DNA from: Campylobacter concisus ATCC 51562
GTDB taxonomy: Bacteria; Campylobacterota; Campylobacteria; Campylobacterales; Campylobacteraceae
Assembly (NCBI RefSeq): GCF_000466745.1
Contig: NZ_ANNI01000009.1
Location: forward strand, 1 to 64,000
Length of the DNA: 64,000 bases
Direction of reading: 5' to 3'
The number at the start of each line of letters is the position of its first letter. Position 1 is the stretch's first letter. Both the position numbers and the translations under genes were made by a program. The notes below the pieces were generated by a model. It ran no database searches and was not told where the DNA came from. It was given only the letters and a program-made list of their open reading frames with translations. Positions 35,824-44,843 of the stretch are shown here, in pieces.

Positions 35824-37648
35824 TGAGTTTATAAATGCCTACAAAGCGAGATATTTTAAGGTTTTTACAAATGATTTTAAAGGCGAGCTAGCTAGGCTCG
35901 TAAATGATCTAAACGATCCTAGCTTGCATATAAGCGAGCAGATAAAAGAGAGCTTAAATTTACTAATAGACACTCTAAATGAGCCACCACTAATAGCTGT
36001 TATCGGTCAATTTTCAAGTGGAAAATCAACGTTTTTAAACGCACTTCTTGGTCAAGATATCTTGCCATCAGGACTAACTCCAGTCACCGCAAAAGCTGTG
36101 AGGCTAAAATTTGCAAAGATGCCACTTCTAAGCGTGAAATTTATAAATGGTAGCGAAAGCCTACTAGCAAGTAGCGATCTAGCCGAGCTAAATAAGTTAG
36201 GCGAGCAAGTTTCTGGTATGACGCTTTATGCGCCAAGTGAAATTTTAAAAGAGATAAATTTCATCGACACTCCTGGCCTAAACTCGCTAAGAGATGCTGA
36301 TACAAAAGAGACAAAAAATACGCTAAAAAAGGTTAGTGGCACGATATGGCTAAGCCTTGCAAATAACGCCGCAAAGGCAAGCGAGCTTGAAAGTATCAAA
36401 GAAATTTTAAAAGCAAATGATCTAAAAGCGATCTGCCTAATCAACCAAAAAGACAAGCTAAGCGAGGAGGAGCTTGAAAGTTTGCTAAAGCACGCTAGGC
36501 AAACTTATGGCGAGCTTTTTGAGGATATCATCGCTATCTCATCAAAGCAAGCACTCCTTGGCATCACAAATAATGACAAAAGCTTACTTGAAGCTTCAAA
36601 TTTTAACGAAGCTCTAAAGGCTATTAAAGAATACTTTTTAGACAAGAGCTTTAAAGAAAATTTCATAAAAGCAAGGGCAAAAAAGATCGTAAAACTCCTA
36701 ACTAACGAGCAAGAAAAACATCTAGAAATTTATGATAATGCGCGGTTGATTTTAGATGAATTTAATGGCTCATTAGATGAGAGGCTAGATGCGATAAAAG
36801 AGGAGTTTAAACCAAAGATCGCTTTAAGATATAGTCAAATGAGTGAAGTCATAAAACTTGCCGCCGATGAGGTATTTAAGCTACTTAAGCCATTTTCAAA
36901 GACAAAATTTAACGCTTCAAAGACGCTTTTAAACAAAGAAATTTATAAGCGTGAAAATTTTGAGGTAATAAGTCTTGATAGCGACGAAGTCTTTTCAAAA
37001 CTTATCTACGAAGATGTAGTTTTTAATAAATTTTTTAAACGCTACAAAAAAGATCTAAAAGAGCTAGAAAATGCAATAACCTCAGCATTTAATGAGCTTT
37101 ATAAAAATTTAGAGGATAAATTTTTAATATATAAATCTCGCTATGAAAATTACGCTAGCTTTGATGATCAAGTCTTGGCTTATGAAACAAAATCCATAAA
37201 CACCTATGCCGGACGGACATATGAAAATTTTTTAAGAGAGTATGAAACTGCCAAATTTAAGGCTATACAAAAGGTCTCTTTGTTTTTTGAAAAGCTTGAT
37301 ATAAAGCTAGCCTCAAACTATGAAAACGCACTCAAACTCGCGGTTTATTTTATAAAACAAAAGATAGAAAAGACGCTAGAATCGCATCTGCAGATGAATA
37401 CGCCACTTTATATTCCAAGTGCAAAAGACGTCTATGAGCGTATGCTTGATGCGTTTAGCCTTTATGAATTTGAAGCTTTAATGTGCTCAAATAGCTCGTT
37501 TTTAAATAAAATTTTGCTTGATATAAAAAGAGATTTTAATGAAATTTATACTTTAAAAATAGCAATGCTTGATGGCTTAAAAGAAAGAGTTAAAGAGCAA
37601 ATTTCAAAGATCGAAGAGCTTTGTGAAAATTCATTATTACTAAGATAA
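35816..37648 (+). CDS. Bacterial dynamin-like GTPase, second of pair (DLP2-like)
   Basis: A 610-residue protein with G1 GQFSSGKSTFLNALLGQ near residue 63, a switch threonine in GLTPVTAKAV, G3 DTPGLNS near 150 and G4 NQKDKL near 209. A long helical stalk follows. A hydrophobic patch around CSNSSFLNKILLDI near the C-terminal third might serve as membrane paddle; this is uncertain. It overlaps the first dynamin gene by 8 bases, ensuring stoichiometric synthesis. A terminator lies 20 bases downstream. Confidence 0.88.
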   Translation: MFNEFINAYKARYFKVFTNDFKGELARLVNDLNDPSLHISEQIKESLNLLIDTLNEPPLIAVIGQFSSGKSTFLNALLGQDILPSGLTPVTAKAVRLKFAKMPLLSVKFINGSESLLASSDLAELNKLGEQVSGMTLYAPSEILKEINFIDTPGLNSLRDADTKETKNTLKKVSGTIWLSLANNAAKASELESIKEILKANDLKAICLINQKDKLSEEELESLLKHARQTYGELFEDIIAISSKQALLGITNNDKSLLEASNFNEALKAIKEYFLDKSFKENFIKARAKKIVKLLTNEQEKHLEIYDNARLILDEFNGSLDERLDAIKEEFKPKIALRYSQMSEVIKLAADEVFKLLKPFSKTKFNASKTLLNKEIYKRENFEVISLDSDEVFSKLIYEDVVFNKFFKRYKKDLKELENAITSAFNELYKNLEDKFLIYKSRYENYASFDDQVLAYETKSINTYAGRTYENFLREYETAKFKAIQKVSLFFEKLDIKLASNYENALKLAVYFIKQKIEKTLESHLQMNTPLYIPSAKDVYERMLDAFSLYEFEALMCSNSSFLNKILLDIKRDFNEIYTLKIAMLDGLKERVKEQISKIEELCENSLLLR

Positions 37649-37669
37649 ATAAAAATTTTTAAAGCTTAG

Positions 37670-37697
37670 AAGCTATCCATTTAAGGATAGCTTTTAT
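37670..37697. terminator. Bidirectional terminator between dynamin-like genes and torA-like gene
   Basis: AGCTATCC/GGATAGCT (37671-37678 and 37685-37692), extended by A-T pairs, with a 6-base loop and TTTTATTTTA after it on the plus strand. It lies between convergent genes and slightly touches the last codons of the minus-strand gene. Confidence 0.8.
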
Positions 37698-37698
37698 T

Positions 37699-39417
37699 TT
37701 ATGCGTGCATTATGCCGATCTTTGGTGCGTCAAATGCAGTCACGCGCTTTGGCACGCCTTTAAATTTCTCAACATTCACAAGGCTTGTGTGAGCGGTGTT
37801 GCTCTGGCTCATCTTGCTTGATGGCACATCTTTTGTGAGCACATTTAAATTTCCGTGCAAGCAAAGGCTCTTTTCGCCCGGTTTTTCAGGGTCGTACCAA
37901 GCACCTTCGCTTACTATCACGACATTTTGTGGTACATCCTCGGTCACAAAGGCACCGCACAAAATTTCACCCCTATCATTAAACACACGCACCACGTCGC
38001 CCATTTTTATCCCTCTAGCCTCAGCTGTTTTTGGATTTATAAGCACTGGCTCGCGCTCTGCGATCTCGTTAAAGTTGCGAAGCACGGAGTTATTTAGCTG
38101 TGAGTGAAGCCTAAATTTAGAGTGCGCGCCGCTAATTGCGATAGGATATTTTTTATTTTTTGCGCCCAGCCACTCAAATGGCTCAAGCCAAGCTGCATGC
38201 GGTGGGCAGTCATCATAGCCAAAGCCAGCAACCGTCTCAGAGTAAATTTCTATCTTGCCAGATGGCGTTTTTAGCGGATTTGCCACTGGATCGTCGCGGA
38301 ATTTCTTGTAGTTTGTAAAGTAACGTTTTTTCTCATCGACCTTGTCAAATCTAAAATATCCCTTCTCCCAAAATTCCTCAAAGCTAGGCATGTTCTCATA
38401 CCCAAGCTCGGTAGCCTTTTTAACGGCATCTTCATATATTGTCTTGACCCACTCTAGCTCGCTTTTGCCCTCGCTAAATGCCTCTTCTCTGCCCCACTCT
38501 TTGGCGATCAGTCTTGCGATCTCGAAGTCACTCTTACTCTCACCAAATGGCTTAACAAGTGGCTTCATCGCAAATAGATACTCACTTGTAGAGTTTGCCA
38601 TTTCGATGTCTGTTCGCTCGTACTCAAGCGCAGCTGGCAAGACGATGTCGCTAAATTTAGCCGTGCTCGTCCAAAATGGCTCGCAAGTGATGATAGCATT
38701 AACATTTCGCATAGCTTTTATCGCTCTATTTGCGTCAGGATGCCTTGTGAAAGTCGAGCCATTTGCGTTAAACATCACTCTGATCTTTGGCAGTTTATAG
38801 CTCTTGCCATTTCTTGTTATCTCTTTGCCTGGCTTAAGAAGTGCATCTATTAGCCTTGAGTTTGGCATTTCGTAGCCCTTTGTCTTTGGTACCAGCCCGC
38901 TATCAATAAATTTTTGAGGTACCTTCGTCTCAAACGCCGCTAGTTTAGGCGCTATGAAGCTTTCATCAGCGTTTTTGTGCATGCCGTCATTTGTGACAAA
39001 GCCACAACCCTCTTTGCCGATGTGGCCAAGCATCGCATTTAGCGTCACAAGCGCCCAGTATGCCATCTCGCCGTGATCTTGTCTTTGAATGGCGTAGCCA
39101 CTAATTATCACTGAATCATTTTTAGCTAGATCCTCGCTAAATTTCGCAAGATCTTGCTCGCTCACACCACAAATTTTGCTTGCCCAAGCTAAATTTTTAT
39201 TTACCCCATCAGTTTTGCCAAGCATATACTCTTTAAATTTATCAAAGCCAACTGTGTATTTTTCTATAAATTCTTTGCTGTAAAGTCCCTTTTCATAAAG
39301 GTAGTTACACATACCTATCATCATCGCCGTATCGGTGCAAGGCACGACTTCAAGGTATTTTGAGTCAAAGTATTTTGCGCTATCGTTGTGATAAACATCG
39401 ACGCTATAAATTTTCAT
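37699..39417 (-). pseudogene. TorA/BisC-type N- or S-oxide reductase, C-terminal fragment (-1 frame)
   Basis: These 572 residues continue a DMSO-reductase-family enzyme from the molybdopterin domain (KIYSVDVYHNDSAKYFDSKY) through VIISGYAIQRQDHGEMAYWALVTLNAML to the C-terminal cap (AISGAHSKFRLHSQLNNS). It has no signal peptide and begins in the middle of the fold, so it is not a complete protein. Its ATG overlaps the stop of the N-terminal fragment (ATGA). Restoring one A in the upstream A6 run, or a -1 ribosomal slip, joins the two into one ~817-residue enzyme. If expressed alone by re-initiation it would stay in the cytoplasm. Confidence 0.8.
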
Positions 39418-40151
39418 CTCGCCGCTCTTGCCTTTTTTCTGATCTCATCATAGTATTTATATGAGTTGTGAAGCGGCACGCCAATGGCGATCTTGTTTGA
39501 AACTACTGGGTTTGTGCCCCAAAATACGATCGTTTTGGCATTTTTTAAGATCGCCTCCCACTTTGTTGGCGCTAGCGCAGGATCGACAAAGCCAGTGACG
39601 TGAGGCATGATGACAGTCGCTGCGCCGTAGGAGTAGCCACCTAGCTCATTTACGTAGCCACCAAGCACGTTAAGTAGCCTTTTTGCGGTCTTTTGGCTGT
39701 GACCAACCTTACCAAGGCTACCCCACTGATAAACCTGCCCATAGATCGCTTCAGCGCCGTATTTATCAAAATTTTCTTTTAAAATTTTTGCACTTAGCTT
39801 TATAGCCTCGTCCCAGCTCACACGCACAAATTCCTCTTTGCCACGAAGCTCTGGTTTTGGGTTGTTTGGATTGGCTAAAAAGCTCTTTCTAACAAATGGA
39901 TATTTTACTCTGCTCTCGTTTTGGATATAGTCAATGACTGCGTTATTTAGCTCATTTGGGCACGCATCGCCCTCAAATGGCACGGTCTCGACCACGCGCC
40001 CTGCGATAGTTCTTACATAAAATGCGCCAAATTTATTTGCGCTTAGTCCGCTTTTTTTGTCAAATAACGCTTGTTCTGCACTTCCAAGCTCGTTTGCTTG
40101 AAGGCTAGCCGCGCCTAATGCGCTTAATCTTAAAAAGTCTCGTCTTTTCAT
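39414..40151 (-). pseudogene. TorA/BisC-type reductase, N-terminal fragment with Tat signal
   Basis: 245 residues with a Tat signal (MKRRDFLRLSALGAASLQA), WDEAIKLSAKILKENFDKYG and the Mo-coordinating serine region GGYSYGAATVIMPHVTG, typical of TMAO/DMSO/biotin sulfoxide reductases. The frame ends RKKARAAR-stop, whereas the -1 frame reads RKKGKSGEMKIYSV into the next fragment. The break is at AGA-AAA-AAG (39440-39432), which contains the A_AAA_AAG heptamer. A cytochrome partner (as in C. jejuni Cj0265c-Cj0264c) is not adjacent. It could be a true pseudogene, a sequencing error in the homopolymer, or a gene using frameshifting. Confidence 0.8.
39432..39438 (-). promoter_or_regulatory. A_AAA_AAG slippery heptamer at the torA frame break
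   Basis: On the minus strand the heptamer sits in the exact phase X_XXY_YYZ for a -1 shift. After slippage the next codon is GGC at 39432, which opens the downstream 572-residue frame. It is the same heptamer as in E. coli dnaX. A weak GAG lies upstream, and I see no strong downstream stem. Confidence 0.5.
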
Positions 40152-40312
40152 TTTCTCTCCAATTTTGGTTAAATTTATTGTTTTTGGTTGGTTTTAGAAA
40201 TTATAAATTTAGGGTTTTGTATCATTTCATCGTTTAAAGGCCTTGTAATGTAATACGCAAACTTGCGTCTAAATTGCGCTATTTTAGCCAAAAATTTTTA
40301 AAGGATGGGCAG

Positions 40313-40606
40313 ATGATTGGATTTTATGTAAATGTAAAGTTAAAAGCTGGGTGTGAAGCAAAATTTGAAGAAATTTTAAAAGAGATCGTGCCAGCTTCAA
40401 GAAAAGATAAAGGCTGCATAAGCTACGAGTGTGGCATAGTTGCGGGTGGTAAAAACGAATACTGCTTTATGGAAATTTGGGAAGATCTTGCAAGCCAAAA
40501 AGAGCATATGAAAAGCGCTCATATGGTGAAAAATGCAGCCGCGCTGGAGGCTTGCAAAGAGAGCCAAGATGTAAAAATAGTAAATTTTGTAAGCGTAAAG
40601 GAATAA
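40313..40606 (+). CDS. Putative quinol monooxygenase (ABM domain, YgiN-like)
   Basis: A 97-residue single-domain protein of the antibiotic-biosynthesis-monooxygenase fold: FYVNVKLKAGCEAKFEEIL, SRKDKGCISYECG, EYCFMEIWEDLASQKEH and SAHM. Such dimers act without cofactors on quinols or heme-like compounds; the substrate is not predictable. I start at the ATG at 40313 after AAGGATG; an upstream TTG would add a non-conserved leader. It is divergent from the torA-like gene. Confidence 0.85.
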   Translation: MIGFYVNVKLKAGCEAKFEEILKEIVPASRKDKGCISYECGIVAGGKNEYCFMEIWEDLASQKEHMKSAHMVKNAAALEACKESQDVKIVNFVSVKE

Positions 40607-40638
40607 TATTTGCTTTAAAAAGGGCAAAATCCACAAAA

Positions 40639-40860
40639 ATGAGCGAAGAAAAAATGCTTGAGATGATAAATGCGACTGCTGATATTATATTTATGGCCGT
40701 ACTTAGGGGACGAGTAAGCTTTGAGGCTTGCAAAAAAGATAGGGAATTTATCGACTCTTTAAGAGAAGAGCTACTTGGTAAAAATCCAAATAAATTTAAA
40801 ATCGCCCAAAACTCATACCAAATGATCGCTATTTTTGAAAAATACCGCAATAAAAAATAA
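40639..40860 (+). CDS. Small hypothetical protein
   Basis: 73 residues starting MSEEKMLEMINATADIIF, predicted mostly helical (IDSLREELL, MIAIFEKYRNKK) and highly charged. No family is recognised. It follows the monooxygenase gene by 32 bases in the same direction. The ribosome site is weak (AGGG, about 14 bases upstream), so the start is uncertain; the open frame extends further upstream without conserved-looking sequence. Confidence 0.5.
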   Translation: MSEEKMLEMINATADIIFMAVLRGRVSFEACKKDREFIDSLREELLGKNPNKFKIAQNSYQMIAIFEKYRNKK

Positions 40861-40910
40861 TCCACTTAAAATTTAAATCTGTTTGCCGATATTGTGTTAA
40901 AGGATTTGAC

Positions 40911-41798
40911 ATGATAAACGCACTAAATGGACTTAATCAAAGCTTTAACTATCAAGACACTTTTAGTAAGCGCCAAGCCACAAATGCAAATTTAAATAAA
41001 GTAGAAATTCCCACCAAAACTGCGGACATCAAGCATCTACCACTCTCTGGCTACTCATCAAATGATAAAATTTCTATCTGGGGCAAGATAAATGGCCTTG
41101 ATAGCGGAGCGAGCAAAGATGAAATCTCTAGCCTTAAAAATTTCATTGATAGCACGAAGCTTTGGCGACTAAATTCCATCACCACTAGCGAGAAAAACGG
41201 CTTTAGCGTAGATGAGTTCATCAAAAATCACAAAATGAACGTAAATAACAAAATAACTAACAATGCTTTTGGTGCTCTTTATCTAAGCCGCGAGGCTACA
41301 AATTTGCTAGACTCTGATCTAAGTATCGATGAGTTTAAAGATAAATGGCTGGAATTTACCGCCGAAAGGATACTTGGCGAGCACGCAAATGTGAAAATTT
41401 CTTTTAAAGACGGGGCTTTACATTACGAACAAAGCTCGGATAAAAAACGTATAGAATTCTTAGGTCAGCCTATGTTACACCGTGTGAGCTACGCTGATAA
41501 AAATAGCAAAGATGAGTTTTTAAAATTTCTAAAAACAAGTTATAAAAAGGGCGAGAGCATCGCCGATGTGCTTCAAAATATCGCTCTTACGCCAGTTAGA
41601 GAAAATGGCGATGAAGAGATAGAAGAAGAGAAATTTAAGCCTATGCAAGTTACCAAAAAGAGCGTGACATACACCGATAAAGATATAAAACGTGAGTTTT
41701 TTGAGGAATTTATTAGGCGAGAGGTCGAAAATGGAGCGAGCTTTGATGATCTAGTGCAAAAGCTAAACAAGCTAAAGCCAAAGGATATTCTCGCTTAG
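40911..41798 (+). CDS. Hypothetical protein with internal repeat
   Basis: 295 residues, soluble, without signal peptide or membrane helix. The first ~35 residues (MINALNGLNQSFNYQDTFSK) are polar and probably disordered, as in flagellar or secreted substrates. Two C-terminal segments resemble each other: EFLKFLKTSYKKGESIADVL near 204 and EFFEEFIRREVENGASFDDL near 263, a helix-G-x-S-x-x-D-helix pattern. AAAGGA lies before the ATG. I do not recognise the family; a secreted effector or flagellum-linked protein is only a guess. Confidence 0.65.
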   Translation: MINALNGLNQSFNYQDTFSKRQATNANLNKVEIPTKTADIKHLPLSGYSSNDKISIWGKINGLDSGASKDEISSLKNFIDSTKLWRLNSITTSEKNGFSVDEFIKNHKMNVNNKITNNAFGALYLSREATNLLDSDLSIDEFKDKWLEFTAERILGEHANVKISFKDGALHYEQSSDKKRIEFLGQPMLHRVSYADKNSKDEFLKFLKTSYKKGESIADVLQNIALTPVRENGDEEIEEEKFKPMQVTKKSVTYTDKDIKREFFEEFIRREVENGASFDDLVQKLNKLKPKDILA

Positions 41799-41825
41799 CT
41801 TTGGCTTTAGGCTGAAATTTTAGGG

Positions 41826-42040
41826 GCTGACTTGATCCGCTAAATTTCCACTTAGGCTTAATTTAAAGAGCTAACTTGACTTCTCAAATTTCTGCTTAGT
41901 CTTAAATTTTAAAGAGTTAGCTTTGCTCTTTAAAATTCTATTTATATTTAAATTTCTTGAAGCCAGCTTGGCTCACCAAATTTCTACTCAGGCTAAATTA
42001 AAAAGCTAGCCAGCTTTGCCCCTTAATTTTCTACTTTGGA
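41826..42040. repeat. Degenerate tandem repeat, about five units of 43-46 bp
   Basis: Units start near 41826, 41870, 41916, 41962 and 42005. A consensus is G-C-T-a-(a/g)-C-T-T-G-x-C-T, then CAAATTTCTACT, then AGGCTTAAATT and AAAGA. Unit 3 is the most diverged, and the last unit runs into the stop codon of the M16 peptidase gene. The repeats fill the whole gap between two convergent genes. They do not encode a repeated peptide in a usable gene. Confidence 0.65.
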
Positions 42041-44769
42041 TTATTTATACTTATCACCATATTTTTCTCATCAAGATATAGCTTTGCAGCCTCTTTGATG
42101 TCGTCATTTGTGATGGCTTTTACCGCACTTATGTACTCATCAGCCGTATAAAGTGGCGTGTTAAAAATTTTATTTGAGATGATGAGCTTTTGCCAAAATT
42201 CAGGCTTTTCGTAATCTTTTTTTATAGAAATTTCACTCTGTGCCTTAAAATCCTCCAAATGCTTTGGCAAGATCGCGCCACTACTCTTGATGCTAGCTAT
42301 TATCTGCTTTATCTCGGTGATGATCTTGTCCGTGTTTGTAGGATCACAAGTAAAACTAATTAGCATATCTGAATGCTCAAAAGGATAGCGTGCGAGCTTG
42401 GTATTTAGGCTAAAGCCATATGTTTGGCCCTTATCTTCTCTGATCTTTTCTCGAAGCGCCGTTTTTAAAATTTCACTTAATGCCCTTAGCCTAATCACTC
42501 CTTCAAAGCTATATTTCGCATCAGAATTTATGATATTTATGCCAACATCGCTTCTTTTTGTGCTTTGATACTCCCTTTTAAAGGTGTGCTGACCCTTGAT
42601 ACTTCGCACGCCATCGTCTTTAAAATTTTCAGCTTCGCCAAGCTTTGGCAAGGTGGCGATATACTTTTTAACAAGTGGCAAAAGCCTCTGCTCGTCGGTA
42701 TCGCCGATGATTACAAAAGTATATGAGGCCGCGTTTGTAAATTTATCTTTGATGATCTCTTTTAGCTCATTTAGCTTTAACGCATCGATATCAGCCATCT
42801 CAAGCGGCGCGACACGTTTATTGTTTTTATAAAAAAACTTGCTAAATTCGGTACTAAATTTATATTCAGGCAAATTTTGCTCTTTGCTTAGCTCATCCTT
42901 TGCTCTTTGCTTTATCCTCTCAAGCACGTGCGAGTCGGCTCTTGGAGCGTTAAATTCTAAATTTATAACAGCTAGCAGCGAGTCAAGGTCGTTTGTACTT
43001 GACGAGCCATAAATGCCCTGTGTGAGCACTTCTATGCCCTTTTCATAGCTTACGATCTTTCCATTTAGTGCCTTTGAGAGCTCATAGTTATTAAATTTAC
43101 CAACACCACTTTCATTTGTGAGCGCCACCGCGAAGCTACCAAGCTTTGGATCAGTCAAATTTGATGTGCCTCCTTTGCTGATGGCCGCAAACAAAACGCT
43201 ATCTTTTTTGGTAGTTAGTGGCTTAAAGATAACTTGCGAGCCATTTTGCATTTTATAGGTATAAATTCCATTTTTTTCATCAAAGTTTCTTGAGCTTATC
43301 TCTTTTGGCTCTAAATTTTCATTGCCTAGGCTCTTGCCGTTGTTGCTAGCAGATAGGTTTGTGTTATAAGCAGGCGCTTTGGCAAAAAGCTTTAAAAACT
43401 CATCTTTGCTAAGCTTAAAGCCATCTTTGCTAAAAATTCTTACACGCTCATCAGAAATGGCCAAAATTTCTCTAAATCTAGCATTCACGTCAGCTAATGT
43501 AACCTCGTTTAACAGCTTTAAACTAAGCTCTTTTTCATCTTCATCGCTTAACACAAAGCCACCATTTTCTATCATATTTAAAATTTGTCCTGCGTAAGCA
43601 CTTGACTTTTTAGTCTTTGAGCGTTTAAATTTTGCATATACATTTGCCGCAAACGCCTTTTTTACATCTTCAAAATCATCTTTATTAAAGCCAAACTCTT
43701 TAATGCCTTTTATAACGCCAAGCATATCTTTAAGGCTTGCGTTAAAATCGCCTCCAAGCACATTTGTTTCAAAACTATAAATTTTCTGCTTTGCTTGAAG
43801 TGTTTGAGCTATAAAATCAGTACTTAAATTTGATGAATTATTTGCATTTTTTTGCTCATAAAGCATATTTATTAGGCTTGCGATAAGTGCATCTTCTAGA
43901 TTTCTCTTTGCGTCAGCCTCATTTAAAACCGGACTAAATTTATCAAAATAGCTAAGCCTAACTATCTCCATTCCAGTTTCATTTGAGTCATAGTTAAAAA
44001 TATTTAAACCACTTTTAAAGCTGATATTTTTTTCTGGATGAATGTAAGAATTTGTATTTTTTGCTTGGCTAAAGCTTTTTTCGATTAAGTTTTTTATCTC
44101 ATTTTTATCAAAGTCGCCAACAGCGACAAAGCTCATAAATCTTGGCTGATAAAGCCTCTCGTAAAATTCTTGCATGTGCTTAGCATCTACGCTTTTGATG
44201 ACGTTCATATCGCCTATTGGCACTCTTTTTAGATAGATGCTGCCCTCAAAAATATCCTTTACTTGAGCCAAATAAAGCCTATATCCTGGCGTATTTCTCT
44301 GACGCTCTTCTTCCATTATGACGCCACGCTCCTTATCAAGCTCCTTAGGATCGATTTTAACGCCATCTATCCAATTCGAAAAGACTTTAAACGTATCTTG
44401 TAAATTTTTCTCATTTACATTAATCGTTAAGACATAACTCGTCTGATCGTAGCTCGTCTGCGCGTTTAGATCGGCTCCAAATTTCACACCAAGGCTCTCA
44501 AGCTGTTTAATGAGCTCATTTTTACTAAAGTCACGGCTGCCATTAAACGCCATGTGCTCCAAAAAGTGAGCAAGACCTTGCTCGCCATCTTTTTCATCAG
44601 TTGAACCAGAATTTATAACAAGATAAAAAATAGCTGTTTTTTGTGGAAATTTATTCTCTTTGATATAGTATTTTAGCCCGTTTTTTAGCTCTCCATTTAA
44701 CATATCTTTATCGTTTTGAAGCGCAAAAAGACCCATTACTAGGCAAAAAAGCAACAAAATTTTTCTCAT
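42031..44769 (-). CDS. Periplasmic M16 family zinc peptidase (PqqL-like)
   Basis: 912 residues with signal peptide (MRKILLLFCLVMGLFA). The inverted zinc motif HFLEH (His68, Glu71 catalytic, His72) is in the first M16 domain, with the distal glutamate in ERGVIMEEERQR. A second, inactive M16-type half follows (from about 480, including VIIGDTDEQRLLPLVKKYI). This two-in-one architecture matches PqqL/pitrilysin-like periplasmic proteases. I start at 44769, after AAAGGAAAA, because the 19 residues upstream interrupt the signal peptide. It is downstream of a solute-binding protein gene but separated by a palindromic terminator. Confidence 0.9.
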   Translation of the reverse strand: MRKILLLFCLVMGLFALQNDKDMLNGELKNGLKYYIKENKFPQKTAIFYLVINSGSTDEKDGEQGLAHFLEHMAFNGSRDFSKNELIKQLESLGVKFGADLNAQTSYDQTSYVLTINVNEKNLQDTFKVFSNWIDGVKIDPKELDKERGVIMEEERQRNTPGYRLYLAQVKDIFEGSIYLKRVPIGDMNVIKSVDAKHMQEFYERLYQPRFMSFVAVGDFDKNEIKNLIEKSFSQAKNTNSYIHPEKNISFKSGLNIFNYDSNETGMEIVRLSYFDKFSPVLNEADAKRNLEDALIASLINMLYEQKNANNSSNLSTDFIAQTLQAKQKIYSFETNVLGGDFNASLKDMLGVIKGIKEFGFNKDDFEDVKKAFAANVYAKFKRSKTKKSSAYAGQILNMIENGGFVLSDEDEKELSLKLLNEVTLADVNARFREILAISDERVRIFSKDGFKLSKDEFLKLFAKAPAYNTNLSASNNGKSLGNENLEPKEISSRNFDEKNGIYTYKMQNGSQVIFKPLTTKKDSVLFAAISKGGTSNLTDPKLGSFAVALTNESGVGKFNNYELSKALNGKIVSYEKGIEVLTQGIYGSSSTNDLDSLLAVINLEFNAPRADSHVLERIKQRAKDELSKEQNLPEYKFSTEFSKFFYKNNKRVAPLEMADIDALKLNELKEIIKDKFTNAASYTFVIIGDTDEQRLLPLVKKYIATLPKLGEAENFKDDGVRSIKGQHTFKREYQSTKRSDVGINIINSDAKYSFEGVIRLRALSEILKTALREKIREDKGQTYGFSLNTKLARYPFEHSDMLISFTCDPTNTDKIITEIKQIIASIKSSGAILPKHLEDFKAQSEISIKKDYEKPEFWQKLIISNKIFNTPLYTADEYISAVKAITNDDIKEAAKLYLDEKNMVISINNPK

Positions 44770-44817
44770 TATTTTCCTTTTAAATTTTAATCGATAGACA
44801 AAGCAGAATTTAGCATA

Positions 44818-44837
44818 AGCCTGCAAATTTGCAGGCT
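44818..44837 (-). terminator. Perfect 20-bp palindrome after the orphan binding-protein gene
   Basis: AGCCTGCAAATTTGCAGGCT is fully self-complementary and lies 6 bases past the stop codon at 44844. As RNA it forms an 8-bp stem with an AATT loop. No strong T-run follows, so it may act as a weak terminator or mRNA 3'-end stabiliser. Confidence 0.65.
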
Positions 44838-44843
44838 AGAAGA

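Noticed and set aside
40467..40865. 132-codon frame antisense to the small unknown gene and monooxygenase
   Set aside because: It covers two plus-strand genes, one of them well supported, and has no recognisable domain.
41826..42040. CRISPR array
   Set aside because: Units are diverged along their whole length with no constant repeat plus unique spacers, and no cas genes are nearby.
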